A DNA stretch of 64,000 nt from Pseudomonas sp. GD04091 (GTDB lineage: Bacteria > Pseudomonadota > Gammaproteobacteria > Pseudomonadales > Pseudomonadaceae), in the NCBI RefSeq assembly GCF_029836165.1, contig NZ_JAOEBG010000005.1:248001-312000 (forward strand). Reading direction: 5' to 3'. This document shows positions 17,211-25,970 of the stretch, in pieces (position 1 is the first letter of the stretch; each line of letters starts with the position of its first letter). The position numbers and the translations under genes are program-made. Below the pieces are notes generated by a model. It was not told where the DNA came from. It saw nothing but the letters and a program-made list of their open reading frames with translations, and searched no databases.

Positions 17211-18545
17211 ATGGTGGCGACGACACGTGGCACCGCGTATTCGGCGACGGCCCAGAACGCCAGCGATGGACTGGAGCATCGCTATCGCGCCTTGCTGGAA
17301 GGGCGTGGCTTTGCGGCCGAAACCTGGCTGGAGGAACAGCTGAGCCGAGTTCGCACACAGGACGACGACCTGCCGGATGACCCCGCCGATCTACCCCAGT
17401 GGGCGGCCGACCATGCGGCCGGGGTGGCCCTCGGCCATTCGGTCTATCTGCAACAGCGCCGGCACGGGGCGCCACGGCGCTATTTCGCCACGCGCGCCCA
17501 GGCCCTGTGGTTCCTGCAACAGGTCGCGCCGACCAAGGCGGTCGACGGCGCCTGGCTGCACGGCAGCTTGCGACACTGGGGCGACCCGCGCTTCCATGGG
17601 CTGATCCGCACCTTCCTGGAGGAATTGGGCGATGGCGCGCCACGCTGCAACCATGTGCTGATCTATCAGCGCCTGCTCAGCCGACTGGGCTGCCTGCACG
17701 GCCTGCCGCTGGCGCCTGCGCGTTACCTGCAGGGCACCGTGCAGTTGGCCCTGGGACAGCACTGCGAGCGTTTCCTGCCCGAAGTGATCGGCTACAACCT
17801 GGGCTACGAACAGCCACCGCTGCACCTGCTGATCACCACCCACGAGCTGGCCGAGCTGGGCATCGATGCCCATTATTTCCAGCTTCACGTCACCATCGAC
17901 AACGCCGCCAGCGGCCACGCCCGACGCTCGCTGGAGAGTTTCAGGCTGTTGGCGCGGGACCAAGGGCCAGGATTCTACGAACGGGTCAGGCTGGGCTACC
18001 GGCTCAATGACCTGGGCATCGACACGCCATCGCTGATCGCCACGTTCGACCTGCAGGGCGAATTGCTCGCTGCGCTGGAGCGCAAGCGCCTGTATGGGCG
18101 ACTCATGCATTCCGACCGCTGCCGTCTGCAGGGGCGGACCATCAACCAGTGGCTTGCCGAGCCCGACGCACTGCCCCGGTTCCTCGAAGCCTTGCAGGCC
18201 CAGGGCTGGGTAATACGCGACACGGATCCTGCTCGCAGCCGCTTCTGGTCACTGATCGATGGGCCGGCGGCGGCCATGTTCGGCGTGTTCAGTGCCTTTG
18301 AGAAGCAGCTCTGGCATGACTGGATCGCCGGCAGCTGGCAGGGCGGGAAGGTTCGTCGCGTGCCGCCCGGGCAGTGGGAGAACGCTCTGGCCCTGGAAGA
18401 TCAACCGCCCAGCGCGGCGCCGACGATGGACATTGCCGCATTGATCGACGCCATGGCCGGCAATCGACACGCCGAGCCCGAAGGGCTGCGCGCCACCCGC
18501 GACTTCATCCAGGCCACCGGACTGAACCAGGGAGGTCCGCGCTGA
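17211..18545 (+). CDS. iron-containing redox enzyme family protein (haem-oxygenase-like fold)
   Basis: A 444-residue soluble protein. The helix-rich segment around residues 130-250 (LIRTFLEELGDGAPRCNHVL, then GYNLGYEQPPLHLLITTHEL and LGIDAHYFQLHVTIDNAASG) carries spaced Glu/His residues. This is the pattern of the haem-oxygenase-like diiron oxidase (HDO) family. Characterised HDOs cleave or hydroxylate amino-acid or fatty-acid substrates with O2. The ATG at 17211 has AGG 8 nt upstream; a GTG at 17202 is less likely. It overlaps the next gene by one base in TGATG, showing coupling with the methyltransferase. Substrate unknown. Confidence 0.72.
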   Translation: MVATTRGTAYSATAQNASDGLEHRYRALLEGRGFAAETWLEEQLSRVRTQDDDLPDDPADLPQWAADHAAGVALGHSVYLQQRRHGAPRRYFATRAQALWFLQQVAPTKAVDGAWLHGSLRHWGDPRFHGLIRTFLEELGDGAPRCNHVLIYQRLLSRLGCLHGLPLAPARYLQGTVQLALGQHCERFLPEVIGYNLGYEQPPLHLLITTHELAELGIDAHYFQLHVTIDNAASGHARRSLESFRLLARDQGPGFYERVRLGYRLNDLGIDTPSLIATFDLQGELLAALERKRLYGRLMHSDRCRLQGRTINQWLAEPDALPRFLEALQAQGWVIRDTDPARSRFWSLIDGPAAAMFGVFSAFEKQLWHDWIAGSWQGGKVRRVPPGQWENALALEDQPPSAAPTMDIAALIDAMAGNRHAEPEGLRATRDFIQATGLNQGGPR

Positions 18546-19498
18546 TGCTGCTCGACCAGGACCAGATCCGCGCCGACGAAGCCCTGCTGCGGTTGGGCCG
18601 GCGCCTGCACGCCGATGGCTACCGCTTCACTTGCGTGACCCCGGCCACCCAGGCCCGGGTCAATGCCCGGGCGGATGCGCGGCGGGCCCACACCCTGCGG
18701 GACGTGTTCGGCTGGAGCCGACCCTTCTCGCCTTCGCTGATCAGCGCCGACGAGCTGAACTCGCTGGACACCGCGGGCGTCCTGGAGGCGCAAGGAGCGT
18801 TGTGGCGCAGCCGGGTGCGCTGGTCCAGCCTGGACGATCTGCTGCTGGTCCACTCCGCCTGGCCCACCGATGGCAGCGACGCGGTGTTCTTCGGCCCGGA
18901 CAGCTACCGTTTCGCCCAGGTCATCCGCGATCACCTGCGGCACGGCCCAGGTCAGGTGCGGCACGCCGTCGATATCGGCTGCGGCACTGGCATCGGGGCC
19001 CTGCTGATTGCCCGTGCGGCGCCACGGGCCCAGGTCAGCGCCGTGGACATCAACCCGCTGGCCCTGCGCTACACCGCCATCAATGCCGCCCTGGCCGGCG
19101 TGTCCAATGTATCGGTCGAGCCCAGTGACCTGCTCGACGGCATCACCGGCACCTTCGACTTCATCGTCGCCAACCCGCCCTACATGCTCGACGCCAGGCA
19201 GCGGGTGTACCGCCATGGTGGGGGAGCCCTGGGCGCGGCGCTGTCGCTGCGGATCGTCGAGCAGGCCTGCGAACGCCTGGCGCCCGGCGGCACGTTGCTG
19301 CTGTACAGCGGTGTCGCGATCGTCGACGGACGCGATGCCCTGCTCCAGGCTATCCGCCTGCGCCTGGCCGGACGCGCGTTCGCTTGGGCATACCGGGAAC
19401 TGGACCCGGACGTGTTCGGCGAGCAACTGCTCGAGCCAGGCTACGAGCAGGTCGAGCGCATCGCGGCCGTGGTCCTGACTGTCACCCGGCAGGGCTGA
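18545..19498 (+). CDS. SAM-dependent methyltransferase, PrmC/HemK-like
   Basis: A 317-residue class I methyltransferase. Motif I is VDIGCGTGIGALLIARAAPR (residues ~140-160), and the NPPY motif characteristic of N-methyltransferases of the HemK/PrmC type is in FIVANPPYMLDARQ (~213). The N-terminal ~130 residues form a separate substrate-binding region. Its start overlaps the iron enzyme stop (18543-18547), and the YbdK-like gene begins 8 bp downstream. It is too different and in the wrong context to be the housekeeping PrmC, so a role in modifying a small molecule or peptide is more likely. Target unknown. Confidence 0.8.
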   Translation: MLLDQDQIRADEALLRLGRRLHADGYRFTCVTPATQARVNARADARRAHTLRDVFGWSRPFSPSLISADELNSLDTAGVLEAQGALWRSRVRWSSLDDLLLVHSAWPTDGSDAVFFGPDSYRFAQVIRDHLRHGPGQVRHAVDIGCGTGIGALLIARAAPRAQVSAVDINPLALRYTAINAALAGVSNVSVEPSDLLDGITGTFDFIVANPPYMLDARQRVYRHGGGALGAALSLRIVEQACERLAPGGTLLLYSGVAIVDGRDALLQAIRLRLAGRAFAWAYRELDPDVFGEQLLEPGYEQVERIAAVVLTVTRQG

Positions 19499-19505
19499 CG
19501 CCGCC

Positions 19506-20636
19506 ATGGCGCGGTCTTGCACGTTCGGCATCGAAGAAGAATACCTGCTGATCGACCTTGCCAGCGCACGGGTGTTGGCCACGCCGTCGGCGGCGGTGGC
19601 GCGTCGCTGCCGCCAAGCGCTGGGGCCGCATTTCGCCGAAGAGATGTTCCGCAGCCAGATCGAGGTGGTCTCTCCGGATTTCGACTCGCTGCACCAGGCC
19701 CGCGGGTTTCTGCTCGAGCACCGCGAACGGCTGCGCGAGGCGCTGGCCAGCGAGGGCGCCGGTCTCTACGGCGCGGCCAGCCACCCCAGCGCCCAGTGGC
19801 TGCGCCAGCACCCACGGGACACTGCCCACCATCGCCAGCTGTTCGACGACTACCAACGGGTCGCCCGGCGCAGCCTGTTGAACGGTCTGCACGTGCATGT
19901 CGGCGTGCCGGCCGGGGTGGACCGCATGCAACTGATCAACCGCTTGCTGTACTGGTTGCCGCTGTTCCTGCTGCTGAGCACCTCTTCACCGTTCTGGGGT
20001 GGCCAGGACTCCGGCTACATGAGTTATCGGCGAGTGATCTGTGGCGAGTGGCCGCACATGGGCCTGCCAGAACCCCTGGCCGACTGGAGCGCCTACCAGC
20101 GCTACCGGGCATTGTTGCAGCGTACCGGCACGCTGGCCGAGGACGGCGACTTCTGGTGGGCGATCCGCCCGTCGCGACGGTTTCCCACGGTCGAGTTGCG
20201 CATCTGCGACGGCTGCCCGCGGCTGGAGGATGCCCTGGCCATTGCCGGGTTGTTCCGGCATCTGGTCGAGCACTGCGCCGACTGCCATCCCGCGCCCAGG
20301 CCGGTGAGTCGCGAACTGCGCTGGATCACCCAGGAAAACTACTGGCGGGCACTGCGCCATGGTCGTCACGGCACCTTCATCGGCGTGCACGCAGAGGCCG
20401 ACGTGAATGCCGAAGGCTGGCTGGCACAGTTGCACGGCTTGTACCCGCCCGATAGCGCCGATGCCGAGCGGGCGTCGATGCATGCCCGGCGCATCCTGCG
20501 TGAAGGCACCAGTGCCGATCGACAGCTGGCGGCGTTCGCGCGGGCACGCTCGCTGGCGCTGGACAGCCGACAGGCGCTGCGGGCGGTGGTGGCCCAGGTG
20601 CAGGACGACCACCTGTCGGTGTCCACGGCAGTCTGA
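19506..20636 (+). CDS. YbdK-type carboxylate-amine ligase (GCS2 family)
   Basis: A 376-residue ATP-dependent ligase of the glutamate-cysteine ligase 2 family. The start [17 protein letters not shown] is the usual YbdK signature; the acidic EEE and the GLHVHVGVP motif (~125-133) form the metal/ATP site. [11 protein letters not shown] lies near residue 228. YbdK has weak gamma-glutamylcysteine ligase activity in vitro, but its natural substrates are mostly unknown. As the last gene of the overlapping trio it may couple an amine to a carboxylate made or modified by the two upstream enzymes (inferred). Confidence 0.85.
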   Translation: MARSCTFGIEEEYLLIDLASARVLATPSAAVARRCRQALGPHFAEEMFRSQIEVVSPDFDSLHQARGFLLEHRERLREALASEGAGLYGAASHPSAQWLRQHPRDTAHHRQLFDDYQRVARRSLLNGLHVHVGVPAGVDRMQLINRLLYWLPLFLLLSTSSPFWGGQDSGYMSYRRVICGEWPHMGLPEPLADWSAYQRYRALLQRTGTLAEDGDFWWAIRPSRRFPTVELRICDGCPRLEDALAIAGLFRHLVEHCADCHPAPRPVSRELRWITQENYWRALRHGRHGTFIGVHAEADVNAEGWLAQLHGLYPPDSADAERASMHARRILREGTSADRQLAAFARARSLALDSRQALRAVVAQVQDDHLSVSTAV

Positions 20637-20742
20637 ACAAACCTGCGACGGGTTCCCCGCCTCGAAACCGCTATGGCCTTCATCACGGAGCACCAGGACC
20701 GTTCGCACAGAGCGAGGTCATCCTTCCCCCAGGAGTACCGTC

Positions 20743-21648
20743 ATGCCCAGCAAGCCTCACGACCAGTTCACCTTGCAGAACCCCTTGACCCAATACCCGC
20801 ACCCGCCATTTCCCGCCCAGGGCCAGCCCGCTCCTGGGTTGGACGCGCAGATGCAGCCCAAGCCCGATCACGGTGAGACCACCTACCAGGGCTTTGGCCG
20901 TCTCGCCGGGCGTCGGGCACTGATAACCGGTGCCGATTCGGGCATCGGCAGGGCCGTGGCCATCGCCTTCGCCCGCGAGGGCGCCGACATTGCCCTCAAC
21001 TACCTGCCCATCGAGGAACGCGACGCCCGCGAAGTGGTCCGGCTGATCGAGGCCGAGGGCCGCAAGGCAGTGGCGCTGCCCGGCGACCTGAAGGATCCGC
21101 GGTTCTGCGCCGAACTGGTGGACCAGGCCCATGAACAGCTCGGCGGGCTCGACATCCTGGTCAACGTCGCCGGCAAGCAGGTGGCGCGCAAGGACATCGG
21201 CCAGATCACCCACGAGCAGTTCGACGACACGCTCAAGACCAACGTCTACGCGCTGTTCTGGCTGTGCCAGGCCGCGGTGCCACTGATGCCAGCCGGGGCG
21301 ACCATCATCAACACGGCATCGATCCAGTCCTATCAGCCGTCGGCAACGCTGCTCGACTACGCCACCACCAAGGCGGCCATCGTCGCGTTCAGCAAAGCCT
21401 TGGCCAAGCAGGTGATCGAACGCGGGATCCGTGTCAATGCGGTGGCCCCCGGGCCGATATGGACGGTATTGCAACCCAGCGGCGGCCAGCCAGCGGAAAA
21501 GATCCCCGACTTCGGTGGGCACACGCCGATGAAACGCCCCGGCCAGCCCGCCGAATGCGCGCCTCTGTACGTGCTGCTGGCCAGCCAGGAATCGAGCTAT
21601 ATCACCGGCGAAGTGTTTGGCGTCACCGGCGGCAATCCGTTGCCCTAG
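20743..21648 (+). CDS. short-chain dehydrogenase/reductase (YghA/YhxC-like)
   Basis: A 301-residue SDR with an N-terminal extension of ~45 residues ([14 protein letters not shown] and similar) typical of the YghA/YhxC general-stress group. The Rossmann motif [10 protein letters not shown] is at residues ~64-73, and the catalytic Ser-Tyr-Lys set is in [20 protein letters not shown] followed by K. AGGAG at 20731 precedes the ATG at 20743. It starts a short unit with the Cys-rich peptide and Ku, consistent with stress-induced expression. The aldehyde/ketone substrate is unknown. Confidence 0.88.
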   Translation: MPSKPHDQFTLQNPLTQYPHPPFPAQGQPAPGLDAQMQPKPDHGETTYQGFGRLAGRRALITGADSGIGRAVAIAFAREGADIALNYLPIEERDAREVVRLIEAEGRKAVALPGDLKDPRFCAELVDQAHEQLGGLDILVNVAGKQVARKDIGQITHEQFDDTLKTNVYALFWLCQAAVPLMPAGATIINTASIQSYQPSATLLDYATTKAAIVAFSKALAKQVIERGIRVNAVAPGPIWTVLQPSGGQPAEKIPDFGGHTPMKRPGQPAECAPLYVLLASQESSYITGEVFGVTGGNPLP

Positions 21649-21729
21649 CCAAACATGAAGTAAACCTTCGCGGCGGCGTGCAGTCAGTTGCAATAGGAGC
21701 CCGCATTTGTCGGGCCAAGGAGGTGGACG

Positions 21730-21867
21730 ATGAAACTTGCCTGCCTGCTGCGGGGCTGCCAGTGGCGCAGCCTGCTGACCCATGAGATCGCCGGCCTCCA
21801 ATGCCAGTGTTGCGAACGCTGTGGCGCACTGCGCTACAGCCAGCCCGGCCAACCGTACGATGCGTAG
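21730..21867 (+). CDS. Cys-rich small protein (45 residues)
   Basis: This short gene encodes MKLACLLRGCQWRSLLTHEI and then a segment with CQCCERCGALRYS. The CxCCxxC cluster plus the two N-terminal cysteines suggest a zinc or iron-sulphur knuckle. AAGGAGG lies just before the ATG at 21730. It is probably the PSPA7_2676-type Cys-rich small protein family of pseudomonads, but that name is from memory. It lies 9 bp upstream of ku and is likely cotranscribed. Confidence 0.72.
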   Translation: MKLACLLRGCQWRSLLTHEIAGLQCQCCERCGALRYSQPGQPYDA

Positions 21868-21876
21868 GAGCCGAGC

Positions 21877-22713
21877 ATGGCCCGGGCAATCTGGAAAGGC
21901 GCGATCAGCTTCGGCCTGGTGCACATCCCCGTGTCGCTGAACACCGCCGTGCGCAGCGAGCGTGTGGATTTCGACTGGCTGGACAAGCGCAGCATGGAAC
22001 CGGTCGGCTACAAGCGGGTGAACAAGGTGACCGGCAAGGAAATCGACAAGGACAACATCGTCAAGGGTGTCGAGTACGAGAAAGGCCGCTATGTGGTGAT
22101 CAGTGAAGATGAGATCCGCAAGGCCCGCCCGGAGGCGACCCAGACCATCGATATCTTTTCCTTCGTCGATGCCGGCGAAATCCCCCTGCAACAGTTCGAC
22201 ACCCCTTACTACCTGAGCCCCGACCGCCGTGGCGGCAAGGTCTACGCCTTGCTGCGCGAGACCTTGGAAAGCACCGGCAAGGTGGCCTTGGCCACCGTGG
22301 TGCTGCACACCCGCCAGCACCTGGCGCTGTTGCGCCCGCTTGAAGCGGCGCTGGTGCTGATCACCCTGCGCTGGCCCGAAGAGGTGCGCGGCATCGAGAC
22401 ACTTGAACTGGAGCAGAGCGTGACCGCCAGCAAGCTCGACAAGCGCGAACTGGCCATGGCCAGGCGCCTGGTCGAGGACATGAGTGGGCCGTGGCGGCCC
22501 GACGAGTACCACGACGCGTTTCGCCAGACCATCCTCGACCTGGTGGAGGAGAAAGCCAGCAAGGGCAAGATCGAGACGGTGGAGAAGGGCGATGGCGAAG
22601 GGACGGAGAAGGGCGCGGACATCATCGACCTGACCGAGCTGCTCAAGCGCAGCCTCGGTGGCAAGGCCAAGCCGAAGAAACCGGCGGCGAAGCGTTCGCG
22701 CAAGGCGTCCTGA
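21877..22713 (+). CDS. ku: non-homologous end-joining protein Ku
   Basis: A 278-residue bacterial Ku. The start MARAIWKGAISFGLVHIPVS is the family signature, and the Ku core runs to about residue 250. The tail is Lys/Ala-rich (KPKKPAAKRSRKAS), as in Ku proteins that load LigD. Ku forms a homodimeric ring on DNA double-strand ends and recruits LigD. Its partner gene, ligD at 25971-27743, is truncated by the island, so end joining is probably lost or altered unless the fusion described there is functional. Confidence 0.95.
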   Translation: MARAIWKGAISFGLVHIPVSLNTAVRSERVDFDWLDKRSMEPVGYKRVNKVTGKEIDKDNIVKGVEYEKGRYVVISEDEIRKARPEATQTIDIFSFVDAGEIPLQQFDTPYYLSPDRRGGKVYALLRETLESTGKVALATVVLHTRQHLALLRPLEAALVLITLRWPEEVRGIETLELEQSVTASKLDKRELAMARRLVEDMSGPWRPDEYHDAFRQTILDLVEEKASKGKIETVEKGDGEGTEKGADIIDLTELLKRSLGGKAKPKKPAAKRSRKAS

Positions 22714-22819
22714 TCTCGTGCAGTGGGGTTTGCGCTCAACTGCCTGCAGGATGAGCTGGATTCACATGCTGTTCTGCAGGCGCGATGCCTTGGAGAAAGC
22801 AGCGCAGCGCCCCCCGCCG

Positions 22820-23497
22820 TCACCCGCCGTCATGCGCGTCTTCACGTCCTTCCAGCCCGCTCAGGTAATCGCCGAATCCCTGTCTCGCCCGACTATCGCG
22901 CCGACTGCTGGTGGCAACGCTGTGCATGGCGGTCCAGACGATCTGCGCGCCGCTGGCTTCCAGGGCAAGGACCAGTTGCACATCTTCATGGGCCGGCAAC
23001 GGTTGAAACCCACCGACCCGCTCATAGGCCCTCGCGCAGACCCCGAGGTTGGCGCCATGGATATGCCGGTGGCCCTCGCGCGCCTGGTAACGGCTGCGGT
23101 ACAACTGCCGCAGCGCGGCGCTCTGCCAGGCCTGCCAGCGCTCGATATGCACGGTGCCGCACACGGCATCGGCATGCCATTGCAACTGAGACCGCAGCCA
23201 GTGCACTGGCACGCGGCTGTCGGCATCGGTGAAGGCCAGCCAGTGCGCGCCGCGTTCGAGCATCGATGCGGCTCCCGCGCGGCGGGCGATACCGACATTG
23301 CCGGCGTCCAGCTGGAGTGTCGCCACGCCGTGGCGGTGCGCTATGGCCAGGCTGGCGTCGGTGCAGCGGTCAAGCACCACCAGAATCTCCACCGTCGAGC
23401 CATCGGACTCGGCGAGCGCGGCGGCGGCCTTCACGGCTTTCAGGCAGTGCCCCAGGCGCCGTGCCTCGTTATGGGCGGGGATGACCACGGCGATCAT
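22820..23497 (-). CDS. family 2 glycosyltransferase
   Basis: A 225-residue GT-A-fold transferase with no membrane segment. The N-terminus IAVVIPAHNEARRLGHCLKA, the DRCTDAS loop and FTDADSRVP (the DxD metal site at ~95) are typical of GT2 enzymes. It is the last gene of a four-gene operon in which each gene overlaps or abuts the next; its ATG overlaps the methyltransferase stop by 4 bp. The sugar donor and acceptor are unknown. Confidence 0.88.
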   Translation of the reverse strand: MIAVVIPAHNEARRLGHCLKAVKAAAALAESDGSTVEILVVLDRCTDASLAIAHRHGVATLQLDAGNVGIARRAGAASMLERGAHWLAFTDADSRVPVHWLRSQLQWHADAVCGTVHIERWQAWQSAALRQLYRSRYQAREGHRHIHGANLGVCARAYERVGGFQPLPAHEDVQLVLALEASGAQIVWTAMHSVATSSRRDSRARQGFGDYLSGLEGREDAHDGG

Positions 23498-24093
23498 GAG
23501 CAGCGCTCGTCGAGATCGACCACGCTCGGCTGGCACGACCAGTATTCGAGCAGGAAGTCCGCCTCTTCGTGGCGCAACTGCGGGTATAGCGGCAGGTGCC
23601 TGGCCAGCAGCGCGTGGACTTCGCCTCCGTCCTGCGGACAACCGGCGATCGGGTGACGCCAGTGGCAGGCGAGCAGCCCGCCGTCGCAGTCGAGGCTGGA
23701 CACCGCTTGCTCGATCACCTGCCGCCACTGCGCAGGGTCCAGGTAGTAGCCGATCTCGCTGAGCACGATCAGGTCGAACCGCCCGCCCGGCCAGTCGCCC
23801 GGCAGATGCCCCTGTTCGACGGCCGCATGGTCGATACCGGCCAGACGCTGACGGGCCAGGGCCACCGCGGTGGGATCGATGTCCTGGCACAGCAGGCTGG
23901 CGCAGCGCTCGGCCAGGAGGACGCTCAGTTCGCCATTGGCGCAGGCCGGCTCGAACACCCGCGCGAAGCATTGGCGTGGCAGGCAGGCGAGGGTGAGCTC
24001 CCGCTTGCGCCGTTCGTACCAGCGGCTGCGAAAGGCCCAAGGGTCTTCGCTGTGGGCATACAGGTCGGCGAAATACTGCGCGTCGAGGCTCAT
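23494..24093 (-). CDS. NodS-like SAM-dependent methyltransferase
   Basis: A 199-residue methyltransferase. SLDAQYFADLYAHSEDPWAF at the start and motif I FEPACANGELSVLLAERCAS (~45-65) match the NodS-like group, which N-methylates amino sugars. DLIVLSEIGYYL is motif IV. The neighbouring PIG-L deacetylase could expose the free amine that such an enzyme would methylate. This links the operon to modification of an N-acetylated sugar, by inference. Confidence 0.82.
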   Translation of the reverse strand: MSLDAQYFADLYAHSEDPWAFRSRWYERRKRELTLACLPRQCFARVFEPACANGELSVLLAERCASLLCQDIDPTAVALARQRLAGIDHAAVEQGHLPGDWPGGRFDLIVLSEIGYYLDPAQWRQVIEQAVSSLDCDGGLLACHWRHPIAGCPQDGGEVHALLARHLPLYPQLRHEEADFLLEYWSCQPSVVDLDERCS

Positions 24094-24104
24094 GGTCACG
24101 GTGC

Positions 24105-24860
24105 TCAAAGAAAGATCAGTTCGAAAGGTTGCAGCAGGCATTCCTGCAGGCGCACAGGCAAGATCGGTGGACGCTCGCCATCCGCGTGCAGCTGGCTGAC
24201 GTGGGCAGCCAGGGCCTGGCGCTTGCGCGCCAGGCGCGCTTCGTCGAGTGCCACGCGGCGAGCCCGCGACCAGGGCAGGCGCGGGTCGCCCGGAGCGGCC
24301 CAGTGCCAGGCCCATACCGGCACTTCGGCCAGTTGCGCGCGACGGACCTGGGCGGCCTGGGCACAGGCGCGACCTACCGCTTCGTGATCGCAATGACCGT
24401 CGCCGCGCCAGGTGGTCAGCACCAGGTCGTCGGGCTTGAGCAACTGGTTGAGATGGTTGACCAGGAAGGCTTCGTCGCGGGGCAGTGCGCCATCCCTGAG
24501 GTTGAGCCGTCGCCAGTCCAGGCGGTTGAGGTCCAGGTCCAGCTGGCGCAAGGCGTGCCGGCTCTCCAGCGGGCGCTGGTGGCGCAGGCGGTGCTCGGTC
24601 CAGTGCGGGGAGTGCGGATGACTGCGCTCGCCATCGGTGGCGGAAATCAGCAGCAGATCCTGTTCGCGCCCGGCAAAGCCGGTCAACAGGCCACCGGCCA
24701 TGAGGATCTCGTCGTCCGGGTGCGGCGCCACCAGCACCACGCGGCGGCCGGGCGGACACAGCTGTTCGGGGCTGAGCCAGGCGGCCCGTGCCAGGTGCGC
24801 GCAGTGCTGCCAGTCGCTCCACGGCGTGCCCTGGCAGGCCTGAATCAGGTTGTCGTTCAT
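24105..24860 (-). CDS. PIG-L/LmbE-family N-acetylglucosaminyl deacetylase
   Basis: A 251-residue zinc hydrolase. The signature VVLVAPHPDDEILMAGG (residues ~41-57, AHPDDE-type metal site) and a later GDGHCDHEAVGRA segment with the third His ligand are intact. Family members remove N-acetyl groups from GlcNAc-linked substrates. Its ATG overlaps the acyl-CoA-dehydrogenase stop by 4 bp. It lies 11 bp before the NodS-like gene. The substrate is unknown. Confidence 0.87.
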   Translation of the reverse strand: MNDNLIQACQGTPWSDWQHCAHLARAAWLSPEQLCPPGRRVVLVAPHPDDEILMAGGLLTGFAGREQDLLLISATDGERSHPHSPHWTEHRLRHQRPLESRHALRQLDLDLNRLDWRRLNLRDGALPRDEAFLVNHLNQLLKPDDLVLTTWRGDGHCDHEAVGRACAQAAQVRRAQLAEVPVWAWHWAAPGDPRLPWSRARRVALDEARLARKRQALAAHVSQLHADGERPPILPVRLQECLLQPFELIFL

Positions 24861-25900
24861 AGCTGCCACGCTCCCGCCGGCATCTCGGTCACCTGCCGGC
24901 CCAGCTCGGCCAGGTCGCGTTCGGCGTGGCTCTGGCGCAGGTACACCGGCAGATCGGCGCTGAGCCTGGCGAAATGGCCGCTGCGGCAAAATGGAGTGGC
25001 GCCCAATGCCCGGCCGACGTGGTGGATCACCTGCTCGACAGCCTGCTCGACCTGGGCGCGCACGCGGCGTACCTCGAAAGCGGCATCGGCGCGTGGCTGC
25101 CGGTCGATCCAGGCGGCACACTCGCGAAGGGCGGCGCGGGCACCGACCAGGGCGGCATCGACCGCTCCCAGATGGGCGTCGGCGTGTGGATCGGGCCGGG
25201 GCTTGCGGCAGTGCTCGCGCAGGTAGTCGGCCAGGGCCTCGGCGGCGCCATACCAGCAGGCGGCGATGCCGGCGCCACCGTGCCAGAATCCCGATCGCTC
25301 CAGGTACTGGCCCGGCGCGCCGACGGCCAGCCCCGGCGTGTCTTCGAACTCAAGGGTCACACTGGTGGTGGTGGCCATGCCCACCGCCTGCCAGTGATCG
25401 GCGTGGATACGCTGGCTGGGATCCGACAGCTCGATGGCCACCAACTGTGGCCGTTGTTCGAGGTCCCAGGCGGTGATCAGCGCCCGGTCGATCTGCAGGG
25501 CGCCCGAACACCAAGCCTTGCGCCCCTGCAGGCGCACCTGGTCGCCATGACGCTCGACAATGCGTGCCCGGGCATCCGGCGGTTCGGCGGCCCATACCCC
25601 CCAGATACCATCCGCGGCACGATGGGCCGCGCCGCACTCGGCGAGGATCGCCAGGGCGTCGGTATGGCCTTCGTAGAGCTTGGCCAGGGCGAGGTCGCAA
25701 CCGGCAACCCGGGCCAGGGTCTGCCAGCGCTTGAGCGTCTGGCCCTGGCCTGGCAGGGGGAGCAGATCGAGATGATCGGCCTGCAGCGCCTGCAACAGCT
25801 CCGGCAGCAAGGTATCGAGGTCGATGGCCTGCGCACGGGTACCGAAGCGGCGCAGCAGGCGGTCGAGGTTGGTCAGGTCGAAGTCCTGGACGATGCTCAT
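24857..25900 (-). CDS. acyl-CoA-dehydrogenase-family flavoprotein
   Basis: A 347-residue protein with the two-lobe helical fold of acyl-CoA dehydrogenases. The N-terminal part has GIWGVWAAEPPDARARIVER, the middle beta domain KAWCSGALQIDRALITAW, and the C-terminal helices ALGATPFCRSGHFARLSADL. It is shorter than standard fatty-acid enzymes (~380), and the usual catalytic Glu could not be placed with confidence. It is the first gene of the operon with PIG-L, methyltransferase and glycosyltransferase genes, between ku and ligD. The reaction is unknown. Confidence 0.75.
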   Translation of the reverse strand: MSIVQDFDLTNLDRLLRRFGTRAQAIDLDTLLPELLQALQADHLDLLPLPGQGQTLKRWQTLARVAGCDLALAKLYEGHTDALAILAECGAAHRAADGIWGVWAAEPPDARARIVERHGDQVRLQGRKAWCSGALQIDRALITAWDLEQRPQLVAIELSDPSQRIHADHWQAVGMATTTSVTLEFEDTPGLAVGAPGQYLERSGFWHGGAGIAACWYGAAEALADYLREHCRKPRPDPHADAHLGAVDAALVGARAALRECAAWIDRQPRADAAFEVRRVRAQVEQAVEQVIHHVGRALGATPFCRSGHFARLSADLPVYLRQSHAERDLAELGRQVTEMPAGAWQL

Positions 25901-25970
25901 CGAAGCGGCTCCCCTTGAGTGTTTGCGTGCGCCCATGCAGGCATGGGGCGCACGCGCAACCGCGGCGCCA

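Noticed and set aside
16556..17233. A 225-codon - strand open frame over the KGG and lipoprotein genes
   Set aside because: It covers the TetR operator and two small genes with good starts; composition is not protein-like.
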